A DNA stretch of 64,000 nucleotides from Myxococcales bacterium (lineage in GTDB: Bacteria > Myxococcota_A > Polyangia > Haliangiales > Haliangiaceae). Shown in pieces: positions 56,912 to 64,000 of the stretch. Position 1 is the first letter of the stretch; each line of letters starts with the position of its first letter. Where the stretch lies: assembly GCA_016717005.1 (NCBI GenBank), contig JADJUF010000011.1:1-64000 (forward strand). Reading direction: 5' to 3'. A program made the position numbers and the translations under genes. The notes under the pieces were generated by a model. It did no database searches and was not told the origin of the DNA. It saw only the letters and a list, made by a program, of their open reading frames with translations.

Positions 56912-59379
56912 ATGCGCAGCACGCTCCGCCCGCTCCTCCGCCCCGCGCTCATCGGCGCGGCCGCACTCGCTCTCTCCATGATCGGCTGTCAGTTCGATGA
57001 CCCGCCGAGCCCCGTCGACACCTCGGCCGCCCAGGCCCGGCCGCTCGAGGCCGGCGTGACCGTCGGCGTCTCCAGGGCGATGCTGTCCGTGAACGAGACC
57101 CTCTCGCCGGACGCGTACGCGGGCCTCCTCACGGAGCTGCGCGAGCGGGGCGTGCATCCGCTCGTCGGGTTGCCCGGAAACCTGATCATCACCGAAGGAC
57201 TCCCGGCCGGGTTCTCCCCCGCGACGCTGCGCGTCCCCACGAGCGTCCACCGTCGCGGCAGCGATCAGCGCTGGTACCCCGCGCCCGCCACCGCCTCCGA
57301 CGCCCACCTCCAGCCCCAGGCGTCTGTCCACGACTCGCCCGAGCTCGAGGCGATCGGCGCAGACGCCCTCGCCGTCATGCTCGAGCGCATCTCCGTGCAG
57401 CCCCCACGCGCGCAGAGCGTGGCGCTCGCCGCGGCGGTGCTCGACGACGAGTGGGTGACACGGCCCGAGGCCGACCGCCCCGTGGAGATGGAGCCGGCGC
57501 CGCCCCAGGAGACCGCGGACCAGATCGCCCTGGAGCGCGAGGACGCGATCCGCCGCGCCGCGGATGGCAGCCAGGACGCCGACCAGGAGATCGCCTTCGC
57601 GGACCTGCGCCTCGCCACCATCACCAGCGATCCGGTCTCGCCCGACGGCCACCGCGCCCCGCTGATCCAGGGCGCCAAGTCCGCGCACAACACGATCGCC
57701 ATCAGCGTCTTCTTCCCCGAGAGCACCGGCGTCGGCAACGAGGACTGGGACGCCGCCGCCCTCGCGCACATGAAGACCATGATCGCGCTTGGCTTCGCGA
57801 GCGTCGCGAGCGTCGCGCCCGACCACGCCCACCTCTACTTCCACCTCCAGTTCATCGACGACAGCCGCGCGTGGATCTCCCATGAGCCCACCAGCGGCGT
57901 GAACGAGTCTGTGTGGATCAATGAGCTGCTCGGCACGATGGGCACCCCGTTCAACTTCCTCGGCCATCAGGTCCGCAACCAGGCCTTCGAGGAGGGCGTG
58001 GCGCGGGGGTTGGGCGCGGACCACGCCACGAGCCTCTTCGTCGTCCGCGACCAGCGGGCTCCCTTCGAGGATGTGAATAGTCGCACCGCCACAGCGGCGC
58101 CGCACGCCTTCTTCAATGGCTACCTCGTGATTAATGACAATGTGCGGTATCAATCACATGAAGACTATTATGCGATTCATGAGTGGCTGCACACCGTCAA
58201 TGCGGACGATCAGGTTAATCGCGCCGGCAACCTCAGCTGGCCGTGCAAGCACAGTGGATCGGTGGGTCATGAGCGAGTCAGGCGTCAGGGGGTGCCGGTG
58301 GACTTCACCAACGCCAATCATGACGTCTGCTACAACCACGCCAGCGTGCAGGGTTCGATCATGAAGGGCAATGACTTCGTCGAGCGCCTGCTCGGCGCGT
58401 ACCCGTTCGGCCCGTACGGCTGGACCCAGCGTCGCCCGATCATCGACTGGTACAGCCGGGCCGCGATCGGCTGGGGCAACAGCGCCCAGCTCGTCGCGCA
58501 GGTCGGCTCGACCCCGTCCGCGCCTGGGTTCCCTCCGCAGGGGTTCTCGCCCGCGCCCGTCTTCGGCATCCAAGGGAGCAATAGCGCCGGGCCCAGCCCG
58601 TTCCCCCAGAACGCGGTCTTTCGCTACATCCCCACGCTGGAGCCCATCGAGATCACGCGTCCCGTCTGCCTCGCCGAGGCTGGCGCGCCCCAGAACCTCT
58701 GGGTCGCAGATGGAATGCAGGCGTCGGTCACCTGTCTGGCCCTCCGGACCGTGACGCTGCCCGTCCAGTTCTGGAGTGATCGGAGCGAGGTTGAGATCAC
58801 CAGCATCACAGGAAACGACGAGGGCCAGGTACACTACGCGTCTATCGACTACGCACCCGCGCCGCAGCCTCCGCCAGACCCCGCCTGCTCGGCGTGGCCC
58901 TACTGGCACGACGGCTACGCGCACGTCGCGCAGACCACCGCGCTCGGCTGCTTCGCCCGCGCGATCCCGGAGGATCGCACGCCCTTCACCTACGGCAGCA
59001 GCTACTTCCTCACGAAGGAGAAGTACTGCGACCAGGGTGGCTTCGACGGCGCCAACTGCCTGCTCCACTACGCACCGGCGAACACCCACGGGTCCTTCTC
59101 GATCTCCACCAACAACCACGCGTACTGGTACCAGCCCAACAACAGCGTCTGCGCGATCGGCACCTATGTCCAGCCGATCGGCTTCGGCGGCGCGATCTGC
59201 CACGTGATGAGCGCGCCGCCCGGCACGAGTCTCTTCGTGTGGTCGGGCACCCTCTACTCGACCCCATTGAAGCGGTGCAGCCCCAGCGAGGTCGACGGCG
59301 GGACCCACTGCTACTGGGGACGGCACCCGGCACCACGACGCCCCTCGTCGTCGGCCGCGCGTTCTACTACCTCCCCTGA
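56912..59379 (+). CDS. large lipoprotein with HExxH metallopeptidase motif, frameshifted
   Basis: About 822 residues. Lipoprotein leader ends SMIGC (near 25). A central HEWLHTVNADDQ (HExxH) in YYAIHEWLH suggests a zinc metallopeptidase; downstream SWPCKHSG and NHDVCYNHASVQGSIM are conserved-looking and might supply the third ligand and the Met-turn. The C-terminal 170 residues are Cys- and aromatic-rich (HDGYAHVAQTTALGCF, AYWYQPNNSVCAIG). A missing base at tggggac (~59320) breaks the frame, which continues TAPGTTTPLVVGRAFYYLP. The 58080-58260 stretch is markedly AT-richer. Family not known to me. Confidence 0.68.
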
Positions 59380-59803
59380 GCGACCAGCCTCGGCCCGGTC
59401 CTACCATCGCGCGTTGCAGGCGATCGGAACGCGGGGGGCTCCGCGTCCTGGACCTCCTTGCGCTTCGTGATGCCATCGCGCGTGACGATGCGGTCGTAGC
59501 CGCGCGTGCCTGCCGATGCCGACCGGACGAGCCGTCGGGCCGTCGCGCCCGGACGCTGTCACGTTGACACCGTCCCCATCCGTGGCCCTGTTCCACCCGC
59601 GTTCTTGGTCGATGCGCGGCGCTTGGCCCGCAGCGCCTGACGCGGCGGCCGTCGCCGGAGCGGGCTTCGTGCCTGGACAAGCGACGCGGTGTCTGGTCGG
59701 TGCGGTCAACACCGCGGCCGCCGACGCGCTCAAGACCGGCGTCGGCCTCGACGCGCGCGCCGTCCAACACCATCGTCGCCGCGCGGCCGATCGCCACGAT
59801 GGG
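59380..59803. other. 424-nt gap without a supported gene, contains repeat copy C
   Basis: No start with a plausible protein was found on either strand. 59544-59574 is a copy (inverse orientation) of the palindromic element at 55907 and 61148, here with a 2-bp shorter centre (TGTCA-CG-TTGACA). Confidence 0.5.
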
Positions 59804-60975
59804 TTAGGCGCCGGCAGCGCGGGCTCGGGCGACGAGCTCGGCTTCGAGCACCTGGTCGCCCGGGATCATCGGGATCGGCTCACGCCACCGGTCGCGGCTT
59901 CGAAAGAAGTCCCTGACCTCGGCTGGAGGGGCGACGTACCTCAACCGCCGGTACGCGGCGCCGTCGCTCGGCGCGGCGAACGTGCGCACCAGCACCTCCG
60001 CCTCCTCGGACGGGCAGATGCACACGTCGGCGACGCGCCGCAGGAGCCTCCGTGGCGCGAGGCGGTCGCGGAAGAGCACGAGCTGGTCGGTCGGTGGCAA
60101 GGCGACTGGTATCGCGTCGGTCCAGACAGCGGCTGTCTGAACCCGGCCATCCAGCGCGAGATAGCTGATCGCGGGCACGAAGACGTCCTCCCCGAGCCGC
60201 GCCTGGAGGTCCTTGCGCTCGAGGTTCCACCGCCAGACGCGCTCGATCGTCGCGGCGGGGAGTGTGTAGACAAGCTCCGGCGCATCTCGCCCTGTCGCGG
60301 AGATGCGCAGCGCGAGGTCGTTTCCCTCGCGCCAGCCACGCAGGAACCCTGCTCGCGAGTATGGCCCGCTTCCCATGCCCGAGATCTGCGGGTCTTCGAC
60401 CTCGAATGAGAAGCGGGGGGAGGGGGGGGGGGGCGGGGGCAGGGGCCGGGGGGGGCCGCGGGGCGCCCGGGCCGGGGGGCGGGGGGGGGGGGCGGGGGGG
60501 GGGGGGAGGGCGGGGGGTGGGGGGGGGGGGGCGGGGGGGGGGGGGCAGGGGGGGGGGGGGGGCCGGGGGGGGGGAGGGGGCCGGCGGGGGGGGGCGGGGG
60601 CCGGGGGGCCCGGGGGCCAAGAGGAGGAAGACAGGAGGGGAACCACCCGCCGGCGCGGCCGGGGGGGGGCGCCCGGGGGGGGGGGGCCGGGGGGGGGGGG
60701 GGGTGCTCGACGAGCGCGTCGAGCTCGGTGGCCGCCTCGACGGCGAAGCAGCCGGGGCGAAGATAGTTGACGTTGAACGCCAAGCCCGAATGCTCGACCC
60801 AGTCCGGGTGCGATGGCAGGTCGAAGACGAAGTAGACGCCCGTGTCCTCGTTGCGGTAGATCGCCTGCGCTTCCTCGATCGAGTAGTGGGGGCGGCGCTC
60901 GAACCACGCGGTGAGCTCACTCGTTGACGGCAGCGGACACGCGGCGCGTGGACGGAAATAGAGGTCGTAGCTCAT
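59804..60975 (-). CDS. hypothetical protein interrupted by a poly-G tract
   Basis: N-terminus MSYDLYFRPRAACPL, RRPHYSIEEAQAIYRNEDTGVYFVF, then LDALVEH; after the 289-bp tract the other frame continues FSFEVEDPQISGMGSGPYSRAGFLRGWREGN and runs to LVARARAAGA. Without the tract the two halves join smoothly, so the conserved protein is about 290 residues. I recognise the pattern as a recurring myxobacterial-type hypothetical protein but know no function. TATGCT (13 nt upstream on the complement) precedes the ATG. Confidence 0.65.
60415..60703. repeat. 289-bp poly-G tract inside a gene
   Basis: Almost only G on the plus strand, in runs of 4 to 14 broken by single C or A; one 45-nt patch (60618-60662) is more normal. 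It would form many G-quadruplexes. It may be a sequencing or assembly artefact. Confidence 0.85.
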
Positions 60976-61147
60976 CTGATCTCGACCGAGCATATTGCCG
61001 ATCGATCTCCCGAGCCAGTCAGCCGGAGGCGACGCGCCTCTCCGCATCGGGACGGAGCGGCGCGCCTGGCGGGCCGCCGGAAGCGCCCGTCCGAGGGGCA
61101 GTCGAGGCCGTGCGCCGGGGGCCGTGCGCCGGGGGCGGATCTGGTCG

Positions 61148-61179
61148 CGACCCGAAACGTTGTCAAAATTGACACCGTC
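61148..61179 (-). repeat. dispersed palindromic element, copy B
   Basis: On the complement it begins gacggtgtcaattttgacaac and continues with gtttcgggtcg, centred on TGTCAA-tt-TTGACA. It lies 4 nt after the metalloprotease stop. Confidence 0.7.
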
Positions 61180-61184
61180 CCTTC

Positions 61185-62123
61185 TTAGCGCGGCGGCGGA
61201 CACACGCGCGCGAGCGCGGTCGCGTCGTCGGCCGACGTCTCCGGTCCGTAGGCCGGGCCGCCGTACATGATCGCGTCGGCCGCCGCGACGTGGTTCATCC
61301 CGAGGCTGTGCCCGAGCTCGTGCGCGAGGACCGCGGGCAGGCGCGCCCAGCCACGGAACATGTAGATCTCGATGCGGAGCTTCGTCACCCGCGTGCCGCT
61401 GGCCTCGCGGCGCGTCCTGCCGGCGAGCAGGTGGGGGTAGTCGGCGGGGTCGGCCTGGCGGCCGCGCGAGTTGATGAAGAACGCCAGCGCCTCGAGCCGC
61501 GGCAGCATCCCGTCGACCCGGGCCTGCTCGGCGCGCAGGCGCTGCTTCTCGGCATCGAGCTCGCGCTTGACGTCGGGCGGCGCGCCCCCTTGCTGGTTCC
61601 AGGTTGCCACGCTCGCCTCGTACGCACGGCGGCGCTCCTCGTAGGCGAAGAGCGCGCGGTCGCGCTCCGCGCGGAGCTCGGTGTGACGGCGACGAACCTC
61701 GACGATCGGGTCGCGGCCTTCGATCCGCTCGACCATCATCTCTTGCCGTTCGTCGAAGACGAAGTCGATCTTGAACGCCGAGCGGGGGCTGTAGCGGAAC
61801 AGCGGCCGGCCGGCGAGGCGCGCCCACGACGCCGCCGCGGTGGCGATCGCCCTGAGCGCCTGCTTCCGGCCCAGGCCGAACCGTGGATCCAGCGCGCCCA
61901 GCGCGTACTCGATCGGCGCGTCGCACCCGACGATCGCCAGCGCCTTCCCGCCAGCCCCGTAGCCGAAGGTGTCCGGGCGCAGCTGGGCCTCGTCGACGAT
62001 CGGCTCGGGCAGGTCCCGCTCGCGGGGCGCGCCGGCCAGGATGCTGGCACCGGCGCGTGCGCCGCACCCCGGCAGCGCCGCGATGAGGCCCACGCACGAG
62101 ACCAGGAGCGCCGAGGTTCGCAC
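61185..62123 (-). CDS. matrixin-like zinc metalloprotease, lipoprotein
   Basis: 312 residues. Lipoprotein leader ends LPGC (near residue 19). The zinc site HELGHSLGMNH follows LPAVLA, with the Met-turn-like AIMYGG after it, as in matrixins/astacin-like proteases. A long charged helix (RRHTELRAERDRALFAYEERRR; REL-DAEKQRLRAEQARV) sits inside the catalytic domain as an insert. The GTG at 62123 is chosen since TACGCT ends 7 nt upstream and the signal peptide follows at once. Confidence 0.85.
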   Translation of the reverse strand: MRTSALLVSCVGLIAALPGCGARAGASILAGAPRERDLPEPIVDEAQLRPDTFGYGAGGKALAIVGCDAPIEYALGALDPRFGLGRKQALRAIATAAASWARLAGRPLFRYSPRSAFKIDFVFDERQEMMVERIEGRDPIVEVRRRHTELRAERDRALFAYEERRRAYEASVATWNQQGGAPPDVKRELDAEKQRLRAEQARVDGMLPRLEALAFFINSRGRQADPADYPHLLAGRTRREASGTRVTKLRIEIYMFRGWARLPAVLAHELGHSLGMNHVAAADAIMYGGPAYGPETSADDATALARVCPPPR

Positions 62124-62130
62124 GGTGACG

Positions 62131-62136
62131 AGCGTA
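62131..62136 (-). promoter_or_regulatory. TACGCT -10 box, leaderless-type
   Basis: On the complement, 7 nt before the GTG start of the matrixin-like gene. Confidence 0.45.
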
Positions 62137-62166
62137 CCCGCGCGGGGCCGGAGACGCGTGCTCGTG

Positions 62167-62330
62167 CCGGGTGGCAGCGACGGCGGCCCGAACGCCGGGT
62201 CGCAGCCCGAACGCCGGGTTGCGGCCCGGGTGGCAGCGACGGCAGCCCGAACGCCGGGTCGCAGCCCGAACGCCGGGTTGCAGCCGATCGGAACCGAACG
62301 CCGGGTTGCCGCCGATCGGAACGGAGGTGC
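62167..62330. repeat. 59-bp tandem repeat with nested CGAACGCCGGGT units
   Basis: Two 59-bp copies (62167-62225, 62226-62284) each hold two CGAACGCCGGGTNGC units; a fifth unit follows, mixed with two inverted copies of the GTTCCGATCGGC core found at 52594. The rest of the 62124-62623 gap shows no gene. Confidence 0.8.
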
Positions 62331-62623
62331 ACCGCAGCCGGCGACGTCGCCCGGCGGACACGACCACGGCCCGTCCGCCGGCCCTGGGGCCGTTGCCAGC
62401 CGCCCGGCGCCGCGGTTGCGGCGCGCGCTCCTCGACACCCGCCGGCCACTGCCTGGCCGCCGGCCGCCGCCCGTCGCCGCGGGGCCCACCCCAGGGCATC
62501 GTCGACGATGTCCGCCGATCGCCCCCGCCGTGGACGGCGGCGAGGTGGAGGGTGCGCGGCGATGCCAACGAGGGTTAGCCGGGCGGCGGTGCGCTGTCGA
62601 CGGCGCTGCCCGAAGCTCCGGGG

Positions 62624-63820
62624 ATGAAGTTCTCTGGCTTGTGCCTCGTGTTGATCTCCGGGCTGACCGCGGCGCCGGCCCTGGCCGGCCCCACCCAGCA
62701 GGCCCCGATCGTCGGCGGCACCTCGACCTCGGTGGGCCAGTACCCGACGACCGTCGCCATCGAGCTCGGCGGCGGCCTGTGCACCGGGACGCTGCTCACC
62801 AAGGACTGGATCCTCACCGCCGCCCACTGCGTCGACCCGGCGGTGCTGGGCGTGTCGCAGGCGCAGATCACCGCGAGCACCCGGGTCCACTTCGACACCG
62901 TCAACCTCCGGACCACGCCCGGCATCGTCGTGACCGCGAGCGAGACCATCAAGCACCCGCAGTTCAACGTGAACAACCTCGGCATGCGCGACATCGGCCT
63001 GATCCGCTTGTCGACGCCGGTGACCGACCGCGTCCCGGTGCCGATCAACCTGGTCGCCGGCCGCGCGCCGGTCGGCATCGGGGTGACCATGGTCGGCTAC
63101 GGCGTGACCAGCCGGCAGGCGACGCAGTCGGCCGGCGTCGAGCGGGTCGTCGAGCAGACCTCGGTGAGCTGCGCCTTCGGCGGCCAATCTGACACCGACC
63201 TGCTGTGCTTCAACCAGACCAACGGCAAGGGCAAGTGCGAGGGCGACTCGGGCGGCCCGTCGTTCGCGACCATCGCCGGTCAGCAGGTCCAGATCGGCGT
63301 GACCTCGTTCGGCGACCAGAACTGCGCCCAGTTTGGCGCCGACACCCGCACCGACGCCGAGACGGCCTTCCTGCTCGAGCACGTGCCGGAGCTCCAGTGC
63401 GGCGCCGACGGCGTGTGCGCCGCGAGCTGTGGCCAGGGCGCGCTGCCGGCCGATCCGGACTGCGGCTGCGATGCCGACCACCCGTGCGGCGAGGGCCACA
63501 CGTGCTTCGTGGACGTCTGCATCGTCGACCCGTTCGCCGCCGGCGGTGTCGGCAGCGCCTGCACCTCCGCCGACGAGTGTGAGTCCGGCACCTGCGCGAC
63601 GACGTCGTCGGAGCAGCTGTGCACGTTCGCGTGCAGCCCGGGCGCGGCCGATGCGTGCCCCGACGGGTTCACGTGTCGCGACGTCGCCGGCGGTGACGGC
63701 GTGTGCTGGCCCGCCGACGACGGCGGCTGCTGCAGCACCGGTGGCCGCGGGCCCGGGGCCTCGCTGATCGGCGTGGCCCTGGTCGCGCTGGGCCTGGGCC
63801 GCCGCCGTCGCCGCCGCTGA
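62624..63820 (+). CDS. secreted trypsin-like serine protease with MYXO-CTERM tail
   Basis: 398 residues. Sec signal (MKFSGLCLVLISGLTAAPALA), short propeptide, and the activation-type IVGGTST. Catalytic triad: His in TAAHC, Asp in RDIGLI, Ser in GDSGGPS. After the protease domain (to ~260) comes a Cys-rich module (GDECESGTC-like, EGHTCFVDVC, CPDGFTCRDV). The C-terminus GGCCSTG, a hydrophobic helix and RRRRRR form a MYXO-CTERM sorting signal, cut and lipid-anchored on the cell surface in Myxococcota. Start ATG follows ccgggg. Likely a surface protease. Confidence 0.93.
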   Translation: MKFSGLCLVLISGLTAAPALAGPTQQAPIVGGTSTSVGQYPTTVAIELGGGLCTGTLLTKDWILTAAHCVDPAVLGVSQAQITASTRVHFDTVNLRTTPGIVVTASETIKHPQFNVNNLGMRDIGLIRLSTPVTDRVPVPINLVAGRAPVGIGVTMVGYGVTSRQATQSAGVERVVEQTSVSCAFGGQSDTDLLCFNQTNGKGKCEGDSGGPSFATIAGQQVQIGVTSFGDQNCAQFGADTRTDAETAFLLEHVPELQCGADGVCAASCGQGALPADPDCGCDADHPCGEGHTCFVDVCIVDPFAAGGVGSACTSADECESGTCATTSSEQLCTFACSPGAADACPDGFTCRDVAGGDGVCWPADDGGCCSTGGRGPGASLIGVALVALGLGRRRRRR

Positions 63821-64000
63821 GGACGGCACGCCCGGCGCGTCCGCGGGGTGGCGCGTCCGCGGGGTGGCAGCGGATCGGATAAGGGAGCACGCACCGGCCA
63901 CCGCGCCCGCGATCGCGTCGCTCACGCCCGACCGGGGCGACGTCTCGGACGCGCAGCGTGCCGACGCCGACATCACTCCACGCGGATCGTGACGGCCGGC
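63821..64000. other. window end, no gene seen
   Basis: Contains a 16-bp direct repeat gcgcgtccgcggggtg at 63835-63850 and 63851-63866. No start codon with a credible frame was found before the end. Confidence 0.4.

Noticed and set aside
60262..60927. Glycine-rich plus-strand frames through the poly-G tract
   Set aside because: Produced by the homopolymer tract itself; no start or homology.
62167..62330. Possible CRISPR array
   Set aside because: Units are nested and adjacent with no unique spacers of constant length, and no cas gene is near.
59941..62568. 875-residue proline-rich minus-strand frame across several genes and the poly-G tract
   Set aside because: A chimera of shadow frames kept open by poly-C; only the 60975 start segment is real protein.

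Overview
The window is very GC-rich, densely coded DNA, most likely from a Myxococcota (Deltaproteobacteria-type) chromosome. Reasons: a secreted trypsin-like protease ends in a MYXO-CTERM-type tail (Cys motif, hydrophobic helix, Arg cluster); there are many small lipoproteins, FHA/PilZ/Hsp70-like regulators, hybrid histidine kinases, and a MoxR/VWA operon. No rRNA, plasmid gene, phage structural gene or intact transposase was seen.

Layout. 0-1.8 kb: end of a Septu-like (PtuA/PtuB) defence pair cut by the window edge. 1.8-9.8 kb: housekeeping and envelope genes (Uma2, PhoD-like phosphatase, tRNA-Met and tRNA-Gln, Ppx/GppA, CobW, FHA, lipoprotein). 9.8-14 kb: one operon of secreted TldD-like and TldE-like proteins plus a small radical-SAM protein. 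14-21 kb: Hsp70 ATPase-only protein, double pseudo-receiver, beta-propeller lipoprotein and a two-kinase operon. 21.4-27.6 kb: a defence island holding a HTH/nuclease-like/helical-repeat system and an AbiE toxin-antitoxin pair, bracketed by a 44-bp direct repeat of the 3' end of the neighbouring aconitase-family gene. 27.5-41 kb: aconitase-family enzyme, ACAD plus phosphotransferase pair, small enzymes, a katG remnant with a palindromic operator, a DUF4424-like protein and a damaged glycoside hydrolase. 41.3-49.4 kb: PnuC-NadR (NAD salvage) followed by a five-gene MoxR / VWA-metallopeptidase / adenylating-enzyme operon. 50-64 kb: looser region of lipoproteins, hydrolases, metalloproteases, many short intergenic repeats, a 289-bp poly-G tract and the MYXO-CTERM protease.

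Two window-wide patterns matter. First, many genes have a TA-N3-T box ending 6-9 nt before the start codon with no Shine-Dalgarno sequence, which points to leaderless mRNAs and helps choose starts. Second, about a dozen genes are broken by a single 1-nt frameshift, often in a G or C run; many are probably uncorrected sequencing indels, so frameshifted genes are listed over their reconstructed span and flagged.

The most promising under-described systems are the island's HTH/nuclease/helical-repeat protein(s), the MoxR-VWA-adenylating-enzyme operon, and the secreted TldD/TldE/radical-SAM operon.
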